Made by a program: the position numbers and the translations under genes. Positions 27,372 through 36,180 of a stretch of DNA of 64,000 nucleotides are shown in pieces (the first letter of the stretch is position 1; every line of letters starts with the position of its first letter). This DNA is from Pseudomonadota bacterium (GTDB lineage: Bacteria > Desulfobacterota > Desulfobulbia > Desulfobulbales > JAHJIY01): the NCBI GenBank assembly GCA_018823175.1, contig JAHJIY010000046.1, positions 27,676 through 91,675 of the forward strand, read 5' to 3'. The notes below the pieces were generated by a model. That model was not told where the DNA came from and searched no databases. It worked only from the letters and a program-made list of their open reading frames with translations.

Positions 27372-27437
27372 CTGGCGGAAATAACGAGATGATATTGTTG
27401 GAAAATTGTCATTGCCGACAAGACAAGGAGAAACACA

Positions 27438-27668
27438 TTGGCCGTACCTGATTTTCAGTCATTTTTCCTGCCGCTGTTGAAGTATAGTTCGGACGGGGAA
27501 ATGCACCGCACCAAAGATATCAATGCTGCGATTGCAATAACTCCTGGCATTTATGGACAAATGAATTTATCATATTTTCAAGTCACACAGCAAGATTCGA
27601 ACAACACCCCCCACGCATCTCGTAAGCTCTGCGCACCATGGGGGGTTACTTTTTTGATCCGTGGTTAA
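27438..27668 (+). pseudogene. Mrr restriction endonuclease, N-terminal remnant
   Basis: A GGAG ribosome site (27427-27430) precedes TTG 27438. The first 33 codons (AVPDFQSFFLPLLKYSSDG then a short helix EMHRTKDINAAIA) match the winged-helix N-terminus of Mrr, a restriction enzyme for methylated DNA. After about 27536 the similarity stops and the frame runs into unrelated sequence and a hairpin. The nuclease domain is missing. Confidence 0.6.
27606..27656 (+). terminator. Hairpin with T-run after Mrr remnant
   Basis: ACCCCCC at 27606-27612 pairs with GGGGGGT at 27640-27646, followed by TACTTTTTT. The loop is long (27 nt) with an internal GC helix. It would end transcripts from the broken genes before hsdM. 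Confidence 0.6.
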
Positions 27669-27991
27669 TATAAAACATGAAAACTATCTTCATGACAGCA
27701 TTCCGATGATCAATCTTGCCGCCTGCCCCACTGAAAAAAGAATTTCCGTCCGACCCGGCCCGGGGTGGGTCAGGATTTGTCCTCTATCGGGTGATATGCT
27801 GGATAATGAGTTCTCCATCCTCAGCGCAAAAAAAACATTTGCCTGACACTGCATTGCGAGTATTAATCAAAGACCGGCGGCTGATTGAGCAACAAAATAA
27901 AGGAGATGCGGCACACAGGCATTATCTCGTCTGCCACCGAGAGCGGGTTATTAAGAATAGATATTGAAGGATTTTAATCCATTGGAGAAAT
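27669..27991. other. Intergenic region before hsdM
   Basis: Short open frames exist in this 323-base stretch but have no recognisable family and no good start signals. It probably carries decayed DNA plus the promoter and leader of the hsdM operon; a GGAG ribosome site lies at 27983-27986. Confidence 0.5.
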
Positions 27992-30328
27992 ATGGATCAC
28001 GCAGCTCATAACAAAATAGTATCTTTCATCTGGTCAATTGCCGACGACTGTCTTCGCGATGTCTATGTGCGCGGCAAGTACCGTGATGTCATCCTCCCCA
28101 TGTTCGTTTTGCGGCGGCTTGACTGCCTGCTTGAGCCCACTAAAGATGCGGTCATGGAAGAGGTTAAGTTTCAGCGGGACGATGCCGGGCTCACCGATCT
28201 TGAGCCGGAAGGTCTTCGCGATGCCTCCGGCTATGTTTTCTATAATACCTCCCCCTGGACCTTGCAAAAGCTGGTCGATACGGCAGCCAACAACCGTCAG
28301 ATACTGGAGGCCAACTTCAAGGCATATCTTGATGGCTTCAGCGATAACGTCAAAGAGATCGTTGATAAGTTCAAGTTGCGTTCCATGGCAAGGCACATGG
28401 CTGAAAAGGATGTGATGCTAGAGGTATTGGAGAAGTTTACCTCCCCCTCTATCAATCTTACCCCCAGTCCAGCCAAAGATCCGGATGGCCGCAATCTTCC
28501 CAAGCTGACAAACCTTGGCATGGGATATGTATTTGAAGAGCTGATTCGCAAGTTCAATGAAGAGAACAACGAGGAGGCCGGGGAGCATTTCACCCCCCGT
28601 GAGGTGATCAACTTGATGACCCATGTCCTCTTTGAGCCGGTGAAAGATCAACTGCCGCCGGTCATCACCGTTTATGATCCGGCCTGTGGTTCCGGGGGGA
28701 TGCTCACTGAATCCCAGGATTTCATCATTCATCCGGATGGATTGATCAGGGCAAAGGCCGATGTCTATCTCTACGGCAAGGAGATCAACGACGAGACCTA
28801 CGCCATCTGTAAATCAGACATGATGATCAAAGGCAACAACCCGGAGAACATTAAGTGCGGTTCAACCTTGGCGACCGATGAATTTGCCGGGATGCGTTTC
28901 GATTTCATGCTTTCCAATCCGCCCTACGGGAAATCCTGGTCCGGTGACCAAAAGCATATCGTTGATGGCAAACAGGTGTTGGACAGCCGGTTTGAAGTCC
29001 CGCTGGCAGATTTTCGCGGGGTTGAATCCATCGTCGCGGCCACGCCCCGTTCATCAGACGGCCAGCTCCTCTTTTTGATGGAGATGGTCAACAAAATGAA
29101 GGCCCTGGACAAGGGGCCCAGCGGCTCCCGCATTGCCTCGGTCCATAACGGCTCATCGCTCTTTACCGGCGATGCCGGTGGTGGTGAGAGCAACATCCGC
29201 CGTTATATCATCGAAAACGATTACCTGGAAGCGATTATCCAGCTGCCGAACAACCTCTTCTATAATACCGGCATTACCACCTACATCTGGGTGCTTTCCA
29301 ACAAGAAGGAGCCCCAGCGCCAAGGCAAGGTGCAGTTGATTGATGCCGGCCAGATGTTTCGTAAACTCCGCAAGAACCTGGGCGCCAAAAACTGTGAGTT
29401 TGCCCCGGAGCATATCAAAGAGATCACCCGCTACTACCTCGATATGGTGGAGAATGGTAAATCCAAAATTTTCAACAATAGTGACTTTGGCTATTTTAAA
29501 GTCACCATCGAACGACCCAGTCGCAAGGCGGCCCAGTTTACCCCGGAAAGGATTGCCGGCCTGCGCTTTGTCCATGCCTTAAGAGAAGTGATGGCGTGGG
29601 CCTACGAAAAGTGGGGGGATACGATTTACACGGCACTGGCCGATCATAAAAAGATCATCGAAGCCCATCTGGAGAAAGAAGAAATCAACCTGACGACAAA
29701 GAACGCTAAGGCGCTTTTCAACCCGCAAACCTGGGAGAATCAAAGGGCGTTGCTCGAAGTGGCTGAACGATTGATGAAAGACATCGGCCAAGAGCTGTTC
29801 ATGGATTTCAATATCTTCACGGACAAGGTCGATGCATATCTGAAGTCCAACAAGATCAATCTCTCTGCCAGTGAGAAGAATCAGATCCTTAATGTAGTGA
29901 GCTGGTACGATGAGAAGGCCGAACCAGTGGTCAAGAAGGTCCATAAACTCACCGGCAAGAAACTGGAAGCCATATTGACGGAATTTGACTGCAAACCTGA
30001 AGACCTGCAAGATTTTGGCTATTGGCCGTCGGCGAACAAGGGCGAATATGTTGAGTATGAAACGGAGTCCGATTTGCGCGACACCGAGAATGTGCCGCTC
30101 AAGGAGGATATCCATACCTATTTCCTGCGCGAGGTCCGGCCCCATGTGGAAGAGGCCTGGATTAACCTGCCGCAAACCAAGATCGGCTATGAGATCAGCT
30201 TCAATAAATACTTTTATCAGCATAAACCGTTACGATCACTGGAAGAGGTGACCCGTGATATTCTGGCCCTGGATGCCGAAACTGAGGGGTTGTTAAAGAA
30301 GCTGGTCAGCTTTGGAGGAGGTAACTGA
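27992..30328 (+). CDS. hsdM: Type I restriction-modification N6-adenine methyltransferase
   Basis: HsdM methylates adenine at the recognised site and, with HsdS, forms the modification core. The protein has 778 residues, with an extended C-terminus compared with the short EcoKI-type. Motifs: N-terminal helical domain (about 1-150), GEHFTPREVINLMTHVLFEP, SAM-binding motif I YDPACGSGGML, and catalytic motif IV SNPPYG in DFMLSNPPYGKSW. The C-terminal about 230 residues are helical. The stop overlaps hsdS by one base (TGATG), so subunits are translationally coupled. Confidence 0.95.
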   Translation: MDHAAHNKIVSFIWSIADDCLRDVYVRGKYRDVILPMFVLRRLDCLLEPTKDAVMEEVKFQRDDAGLTDLEPEGLRDASGYVFYNTSPWTLQKLVDTAANNRQILEANFKAYLDGFSDNVKEIVDKFKLRSMARHMAEKDVMLEVLEKFTSPSINLTPSPAKDPDGRNLPKLTNLGMGYVFEELIRKFNEENNEEAGEHFTPREVINLMTHVLFEPVKDQLPPVITVYDPACGSGGMLTESQDFIIHPDGLIRAKADVYLYGKEINDETYAICKSDMMIKGNNPENIKCGSTLATDEFAGMRFDFMLSNPPYGKSWSGDQKHIVDGKQVLDSRFEVPLADFRGVESIVAATPRSSDGQLLFLMEMVNKMKALDKGPSGSRIASVHNGSSLFTGDAGGGESNIRRYIIENDYLEAIIQLPNNLFYNTGITTYIWVLSNKKEPQRQGKVQLIDAGQMFRKLRKNLGAKNCEFAPEHIKEITRYYLDMVENGKSKIFNNSDFGYFKVTIERPSRKAAQFTPERIAGLRFVHALREVMAWAYEKWGDTIYTALADHKKIIEAHLEKEEINLTTKNAKALFNPQTWENQRALLEVAERLMKDIGQELFMDFNIFTDKVDAYLKSNKINLSASEKNQILNVVSWYDEKAEPVVKKVHKLTGKKLEAILTEFDCKPEDLQDFGYWPSANKGEYVEYETESDLRDTENVPLKEDIHTYFLREVRPHVEEAWINLPQTKIGYEISFNKYFYQHKPLRSLEEVTRDILALDAETEGLLKKLVSFGGGN

Positions 30329-31638
30329 TGGATCAGTCAGTTGTCTTTCCAAGACACGAATCCTATCAAGATAGTGATTCAGATTGGCTAGGCGAGGTTC
30401 CAAGTGATTGGTCGGTGGAAAGTATCCGCGCCGTGACCCAGCTAAAGAGTAAAAAGAATCAGCCTGACTTGCAGGTACTCTCCGTCTATCGAGATTATGG
30501 AGTTATCCTTAAGAATTCGCGGGATGATAATCACAACGCAACGTCACTCGATACTTCGGGTTATAAGGTTGTAAACGAAGGTGATTTAGTCGTTAACAAG
30601 ATGAAAGCTTGGCAAGGATCGATGGGGGTTAGTGAACATAATGGGATTGTAAGCCCGGCCTACATAACCTGTCGAGTAGACGCAGAAAGAGCCTTCCCTA
30701 AGTTTCTACATTATTTGCTACGGTCACAACCGTACATTGGGGTCTATAATGCGTTGTCTTATGGTGTTCGTGTTGGCCAGTGGGATATGCACTATGAAGA
30801 CTTCAAGCATATTCCTTTGCCGTTACCAGACAGAGACCAACAGCAACGCATCGCCAACTTCCTTGACCAAAAGACCGCCGAGATCGACGAGGCCATTGCC
30901 AAGAAGCAGCGCTTAATTGAGCTGCTCAAAGAGCAAAAGTCCATCCTGATCAATCAGGCCGTAACCAAGGGGCTTAACCCCGATGCGCCCATGCGTGATA
31001 GCGGTGTGGAGTGGATTGGTGAGATGCCGGAGCATTGGGAAATAAAGAAATTGAAATATGTTGCGGGAGGGTTCATGTATGGAACTTCCGTGGATTGCAA
31101 CACTGAAAGTACAGGTATTCCAGTATTGAGGATTCCTAATATAAGTAAGGGGCACCTAACCCTTGATGACTTGAAGTTTGCTAAACTGTCAAAGAGAGAA
31201 GAAGAAAAGTATCTGCTACAAGATAACGATATTTTGATAGTACGTACCAACGGGAACCCTCAGCTAGTAGGGCGATGTGCTTTGATCCGAGAGGCTGGAA
31301 GATTTATGTTTGCCTCTTATTTGATCAAAGTTACCCCTCAAAATAACATTGTCCCGCAGTTTCTTGTTGCCACCATGGCTTCAGCTTCTGTCCAAGATTA
31401 TTTAACTCATAGTGCGCGTACCTCTGCCGGGAATTATAATCTGAATACACAATCATTAGGGGATGCGTATCTAACATACCCTCCAATAGAGGAACAGGAA
31501 CAAATGGTAGCCTATGAGCAATCGCTACACATAAAATTTGGAGATATTCTGAGTGCAGTTGAGAAGGATATCTCATTGCTTGCGGAACTCAAGGCATGCC
31601 TTATTTCCTACGCTGTTACCGGAAAGATCAAACTATAA
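30328..31638 (+). CDS. hsdS: Type I restriction-modification specificity subunit
   Basis: The protein has 436 residues and the usual two target-recognition domains. TRD1 starts with LGEVPSDWSVESI and is followed by the conserved helix QQQRIANFLDQKTAEIDEAIAKKQRLIELLKEQ. TRD2 starts with WIGEMPEHWEIKKLKY and ends with the second conserved helix in EEQEQMVAYEQSLHIKFGDILSAVEKD. HsdS gives the bipartite DNA recognition for both modification and restriction. The DNA target cannot be read from sequence. The start overlaps the hsdM stop. Confidence 0.94.
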   Translation: MDQSVVFPRHESYQDSDSDWLGEVPSDWSVESIRAVTQLKSKKNQPDLQVLSVYRDYGVILKNSRDDNHNATSLDTSGYKVVNEGDLVVNKMKAWQGSMGVSEHNGIVSPAYITCRVDAERAFPKFLHYLLRSQPYIGVYNALSYGVRVGQWDMHYEDFKHIPLPLPDRDQQQRIANFLDQKTAEIDEAIAKKQRLIELLKEQKSILINQAVTKGLNPDAPMRDSGVEWIGEMPEHWEIKKLKYVAGGFMYGTSVDCNTESTGIPVLRIPNISKGHLTLDDLKFAKLSKREEEKYLLQDNDILIVRTNGNPQLVGRCALIREAGRFMFASYLIKVTPQNNIVPQFLVATMASASVQDYLTHSARTSAGNYNLNTQSLGDAYLTYPPIEEQEQMVAYEQSLHIKFGDILSAVEKDISLLAELKACLISYAVTGKIKL

Positions 31639-31650
31639 GGATTTTGGCTC

Positions 31651-31710
31651 ATGGACACCCAAACCAACGAACAAACCTTAACCTCCGTCAGACAGGAGCC
31701 TGTCCCATGA
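31651..31710 (+). pseudogene. 19-codon copy of the hsdR 5' end
   Basis: The short frame MDTQTNEQTLTSVRQEPVP starts 12 bases after hsdS. Its first 10 codons closely match the start of hsdR at 32142 (MVTQTNEQAL), also at DNA level (CACCCAAACCAAYGAACAA shared). It looks like the original or duplicated beginning of hsdR, cut off by the AlbA_2 remnant. Confidence 0.5.
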
Positions 31711-31832
31711 CCCTGACCCGCAGTCCGGAATATCTGCGCAGCCTGTTGCAGGAGCTGGCCTCCCTTCCCAAGGAGGCCGAGTGGTTGGAGTTCACGCACA
31801 ATAACTTCAAGCCTGTTGGGCCTGAAGTTTAA
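31707..31832 (+). pseudogene. AlbA_2/Schlafen-type DNA-binding protein, N-terminal remnant
   Basis: The ATG at 31707 follows CAGGAG (31692-31697). The 41 codons read TRSPEYLRSLLQELASLPKE and then EWLEFTHNN, which match the start of AlbA_2 (Schlafen) domain ATP-binding proteins found beside restriction systems. A stop follows at 31830-31832 and the rest of a typical 400-550-residue gene is absent. Confidence 0.6.
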
Positions 31833-32141
31833 TTGATGGGTAATTGATAGAACAAGTGATCTATTGACGAGAGTGTCGGTTAACTTACTGAAATATAAGA
31901 AAGTATTATTCATAGAGGTAATTGATAGGCTATTGATTGAGTGAAGCTTGAGCATTGTGCACATAATGCGCGCAACCCCACTGAATTTGCTTGACCGTTG
32001 CTTGATCAATTCGGGGTTATAATGCCGTTTTTATTAAAAAATGCTTTTATTTCAGCATGTTGCATGTTTGTATTTGCTTGACTGATGTTTTATTAGGTTT
32101 TGCATACCGCACTGTTTAAGTCTGGTCATCTGGGAGAAAGA
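31833..32141. other. Intergenic region between AlbA_2 remnant and hsdR, with possible own promoter
   Basis: No gene is seen in 309 bases. A perfect TATAAT at 32018-32023 could be a -10 element for hsdR; TTGACC at 31991-31996 is 21 bases upstream, longer than ideal. This suggests hsdR no longer depends only on the hsdM promoter. Confidence 0.4.
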
Positions 32142-35100
32142 ATGGTCACCCAAACCAATGAACAAGCCCTCGAAGCCTGTATAGAGCAAGCCTTGACCGG
32201 GTCTTGCCGCGAGCACTTTAAGAGCGAAGGCTTGAGTGTAGCCGAAGCCAATGCCCATTATCGCAGTGGCCATGGTTACTGGTTTGGCGAGTCGGTTGAT
32301 TTCGATCAAGAGTTTGCTGTTGATCGCCAACACTTCTGGAATTTTCTTGAAGCAACCCAGGCCGAAGAATTGGTAAAAATCAAAGACCGGCCCAATTGGC
32401 AACGCTTGATCCTTGAGCGGCTGAGTCGGAAGATTCAAAAAGAGGGTATTCTTAAAGTTCTCAAAGGAGGTCTGCGAATTGATGATGCCAAGCTCACCCT
32501 TCTGTACAGCCAACCCTATAACGACATCAATCCCGAAGTTGCAAAACTTTTCGAGGAGAATATCTTCTCCGTCACCCGGCAGGTACATTATTCCCAGGCC
32601 GACCCGCTCAAGTCCATCGACATGGTGTTGTTCATTAACGGCATTGCCATTGCCACCATTGAGTTGAAAAATGCCTGGACCGGTCAGACCACTTATCACG
32701 CCATGAAGCAGTATCGGGAAGATCGTGACCCCAACGAAACGCTTCTGCAATTCGGGCGGTGTCTGGTGCATTTTGCGGTGGATACCGATGAAGTTTATAT
32801 GACGACCCGCCTGGCCGGGAAAAAGACCAACTTTCTGCCCTTTAACAAAGGGTACAAGCATGGCAAGGGAAACCCGCCGAATCCCACCGGCCATAAGAGC
32901 AATTATCTCTGGCAGGAGATTTTTACCCGGCAAAGCCTGACCAATATCATCGAGCATTTTGCCAAGCTGGTAGGTGAAAAAGAGAGTGCCCAACTCAAGA
33001 AGAAGACTTTGTTCTTTCCCCGCTATCATCAGCTGGAGGTTGTTCGCAACCTGCTTGCCGATGTCCGGGAGCGAGGGGTAGGGAAAACCTATCTGATCCA
33101 ACATTCCGCTGGGTCCGGCAAATCTAACTCCATCACTTGGACGGCCTACCAGTTGATTGAGATTTACGCCAAGGACGCCGATCATCCGGTTTTTGATTCG
33201 GTGGTGGTTGTTACTGATCGTCGGGTCTTGGATAAGCAGCTGCGTAACAACATCAAACAGTTTTCCGAGGTAAAGAATATCGTGGCCCCGGCCATGAACT
33301 CCCAGGAGTTGAAGCTGGCCTTGGAGAGCGGCAAGAAGATCATCATTACCACCATCCAGAAGTTTCCCTTCATTGTCGACGGTATCGAAGATCTATCCGA
33401 CAAGAAGTTTGCCGTTATTATCGACGAGGCCCATAGTTCGCAAAGCGGCTCTGCGGCAGATAATCTCAACATGACCCTCGGTTCTGATGAGGATGAAGTC
33501 CAGGACGCTATCCTTGAGATTATGAAGAAACGGAAGATGCGGGACAACGCTTCGTACTTCGCCTTTACTGCCACGCCCAAGAATGCCACCCTGGAACGTT
33601 TTGGCGAGAAGACCCCGGAAGGCAAGTTTATCCCGTTTCATCTTTATTCGATGAAGCAGGCCATCGAAGAAGGTTTCATCCTCGACATCCTAGCCAACTA
33701 CACCACCTATAAAAGCTATTATCAGATTGAGAAATCAATCCGGGACAACCCCCTGTTTGACACCGCTAAAGCCCAGAAAAAGTTGCGGGCCTATGTGGAG
33801 GGGCACAAAGAAACCATCGCGGTCAAGGCGGACATCATGGTCAGCCACTTTCTGGAGCAGGTGGTGGGGCCGAAGAAGCTCAAGGGTAAGGCCAAGGCAA
33901 TGATAGTGACCCGCAATATCGAGTCGGCCATTCGGTACTTTTTCGCCGTTCGCGATGCGCTTCAGGGTCAATCCTTTAAGGCCATGATCGCCTTCTCCGG
34001 CAATAAGAAGATAGATGGCTTTGAGCATACCGAGGATTCTGTTAACGGTTTTCCAGCGAGGGATATTGAAGAGAAATTTGATGCCGATGAATACCGCTTG
34101 CTGGTTGTGGCCAACAAGTACTTGACTGGTTTTGACCAGCCCAAACTTTCCACCATGTACGTGGACAAGAAGCTGCAAGGGGTGTTTGCCGTGCAGGCCT
34201 TGTCGCGGTTGAATAGATGTTCCCATTCCCTCGGCAAACGTAAAGAAGATACCTTTGTTCTCGATTTTTTCAATTCCACCGACGATATCAAGAAGGCCTT
34301 TGATCCGTTTTATACCGCGACCTCGCTATCCAAAGCGACTGACGTAAACGTATTGCATGACACCAAGGAAAAACTTGATGAAGTCGGCGTTTATGAATGG
34401 GAGGAGGTGGAGATGTTTTGCACTCTCTATTTTTCCAATGCCGAGGCGGAACAGCTTAGCCCGATTATCGATATTTGTGCTGCCCGTTTTGAACATGGGT
34501 TGGAACTGGAAGATGACGATAAAGTCGATTTCAAGATCAAGGCCAAGCAGTTTGTAAAGATCTACGCTCAACTCGCCTGCATCATGCCATTTAACAAAAT
34601 CGAATGGGAGAAGCTGCACTGGTTTCTGAAGTTCCTGATCCCGAAACTGAAGATCAAAGATAAGGACAAGGACACCCTGGATGAACTGCTCGACAGTATT
34701 GACCTCTCCACCTACGGTCTGGAACGGGTGAAATTGAAGCAGAGTATCGGCCTGGACGATACCGACTCAGAGCTTGATCCCCAAAACCCCAATGTCCGGG
34801 GGGCACATGGTGGAGGCCCGGAAGACCCTCTTGACGAAATCATCCGACTTTTTAACGAGCGCTGGTTTGCCGGTTGGGAGGCAACCCCTGAAGAACAACG
34901 GGTCAAGTTCATCAACATCGCCAAACATGTTTTCAATAACCCCAACTATCAAACACAAGTGGTCGACAACCTAGATGAGCAGAACAGCCGCATCGCCCTG
35001 GAGAAAATGATCGGCCAGGCCGTGAGCCAAGAACGAAAGAGAGAATTGGATCTGTACAAACGCTATGCCCAGGACCATGAATTTAAGCGGGCATTTGATT

Positions 35101-35165
35101 CAAGCATCATGAGGTTGCTGTTGCAAACCACAAGCGAAACAGTGCGGAAGGAACTTGTTGGTTAA
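32142..35165 (+). CDS. hsdR: Type I restriction endonuclease, motor/nuclease subunit
   Basis: HsdR translocates DNA and cuts it far from the recognition site. The 1007-residue protein starts at ATG 32142, after GGGAGAAAG; the in-frame ATG at 32100 has no ribosome site. The N-terminal nuclease domain has DMVLFINGIAIATIELKN, with the PD-(D/E)xK-type D and E-x-K. The motor follows: QHSAGSGKSNSITW (Walker A), VIIDEAHSSQSG (DEAH box), FAFTATPKNATLERFG, and later KYLTGFDQPKLSTMYVDK and QALSRLNRC. A helical C-terminal domain binds the methylase core. The gene appears intact. Confidence 0.95.
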   Translation: MVTQTNEQALEACIEQALTGSCREHFKSEGLSVAEANAHYRSGHGYWFGESVDFDQEFAVDRQHFWNFLEATQAEELVKIKDRPNWQRLILERLSRKIQKEGILKVLKGGLRIDDAKLTLLYSQPYNDINPEVAKLFEENIFSVTRQVHYSQADPLKSIDMVLFINGIAIATIELKNAWTGQTTYHAMKQYREDRDPNETLLQFGRCLVHFAVDTDEVYMTTRLAGKKTNFLPFNKGYKHGKGNPPNPTGHKSNYLWQEIFTRQSLTNIIEHFAKLVGEKESAQLKKKTLFFPRYHQLEVVRNLLADVRERGVGKTYLIQHSAGSGKSNSITWTAYQLIEIYAKDADHPVFDSVVVVTDRRVLDKQLRNNIKQFSEVKNIVAPAMNSQELKLALESGKKIIITTIQKFPFIVDGIEDLSDKKFAVIIDEAHSSQSGSAADNLNMTLGSDEDEVQDAILEIMKKRKMRDNASYFAFTATPKNATLERFGEKTPEGKFIPFHLYSMKQAIEEGFILDILANYTTYKSYYQIEKSIRDNPLFDTAKAQKKLRAYVEGHKETIAVKADIMVSHFLEQVVGPKKLKGKAKAMIVTRNIESAIRYFFAVRDALQGQSFKAMIAFSGNKKIDGFEHTEDSVNGFPARDIEEKFDADEYRLLVVANKYLTGFDQPKLSTMYVDKKLQGVFAVQALSRLNRCSHSLGKRKEDTFVLDFFNSTDDIKKAFDPFYTATSLSKATDVNVLHDTKEKLDEVGVYEWEEVEMFCTLYFSNAEAEQLSPIIDICAARFEHGLELEDDDKVDFKIKAKQFVKIYAQLACIMPFNKIEWEKLHWFLKFLIPKLKIKDKDKDTLDELLDSIDLSTYGLERVKLKQSIGLDDTDSELDPQNPNVRGAHGGGPEDPLDEIIRLFNERWFAGWEATPEEQRVKFINIAKHVFNNPNYQTQVVDNLDEQNSRIALEKMIGQAVSQERKRELDLYKRYAQDHEFKRAFDSSIMRLLLQTTSETVRKELVG

Positions 35166-35295
35166 GATGACGATGCCTTGGACATCACAACATTCTAAAT
35201 GGCTAGTTGATACCGGCGAGAAACTTGAAAGAACTTCTGCAGGAAAAGAACCTGCAGGCCAATGCATTGAATAACTGAAACTAACGAGGTTATCC

Positions 35296-36180
35296 ATGGA
35301 AAACAAGCCCACCATAGCCGAGGTGCAAGCGACGGTTCCAACGGCGAGAATCATCGAGGAACTGGGAGAAGGCACCTTCAAGGTTGCCTTCCGAGCGAAA
35401 ATAGGCGGCAGAGAGGAGGCCCTGAAACTGGTACGGATTCCAACTGATCCGGAAGATCCTACCGTGGAAGAGATCAACCGCCGCCGCGCCTATCGCGAGA
35501 TTGACATTCTCGCTAAATGCACCTCGCCCTTTCTGGTCAAACTTGGTCAGTTGCCGCCCGAAGATTGCGAGATAAGCGGCAACACCTATATCCTGTATTC
35601 AGAGGAACTTGTTGCAGGCGACTCCTTGCGAACAAGAATCAGAAACAAATATAGGCCGGGTCAACAAGAACTGGCCGTGGCCGGTCTGACCCTTCTTGAT
35701 GTCATTGGCCAGCTTGCAGGAATGAAGGTCATTCATCGGGATATCAAACCGGAAAATATGGTGGCTACTGGTTTGCCGGAACGGCCTTTTGTGCTTCTTG
35801 ACCTCGGAATCGCTTTTGTTCAGGGTGGCACCCGCCTGACCATGGACTCCGGACACATTCCTGGCACACTCTATTATATCGCTCCTGAAATGCTCGATGT
35901 CAATTTCCGCCAGTCCCTGGATTATCGCGCCGATCTCTATACCTCCGGCCTAACGCTCTATGAGTACGCTACAAGCATAAATCCATTTGCCAGGAGGGAG
36001 GAAGCCATATACTCAACCCTTTACAGAATAAAGCATGACAGGCCCCGGCCTTTGTCCGAACTGCGACCCGACCTTGATAAAGTTTTTTGCCTGCTGATTA
36101 ATCAGCTCATCAAAAAACTGCCGGCCCTCAGACCTGCCAACTTGAAGGGCATAATCAATACCTTGGAGAATTACCGATGA
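35296..36180 (+). CDS. Soluble serine/threonine protein kinase (Hanks type)
   Basis: The protein has 294 residues, essentially one kinase domain without membrane segment. All catalytic landmarks are present: Gly loop LGEGTFKVAF (24-32), Lys44 in ALKLVR, the helix C Glu68, the catalytic loop HRDIKPEN (147-154), DLG instead of DFG (169-171) and the activation-segment end GTLYYIAPE. A GAGG ribosome site lies 7 bases upstream. The gene follows hsdR by 130 bases and overlaps the next gene by ATGA, so the two are translationally coupled. Stand-alone kinases beside restriction systems occur in several phage-defence systems; the substrate is unknown. Confidence 0.9.
   Translation: MENKPTIAEVQATVPTARIIEELGEGTFKVAFRAKIGGREEALKLVRIPTDPEDPTVEEINRRRAYREIDILAKCTSPFLVKLGQLPPEDCEISGNTYILYSEELVAGDSLRTRIRNKYRPGQQELAVAGLTLLDVIGQLAGMKVIHRDIKPENMVATGLPERPFVLLDLGIAFVQGGTRLTMDSGHIPGTLYYIAPEMLDVNFRQSLDYRADLYTSGLTLYEYATSINPFARREEAIYSTLYRIKHDRPRPLSELRPDLDKVFCLLINQLIKKLPALRPANLKGIINTLENYR

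Noticed and set aside
27661..27967. Two short open frames before hsdM
   Set aside because: No recognisable family, overlapping frames and no proper start signals; treated as decayed sequence.
32052..33185. 377-codon open frame on the minus strand opposite hsdR
   Set aside because: It lies fully antisense to the well-conserved hsdR motifs and shows no family pattern; it is a shadow frame caused by codon bias.
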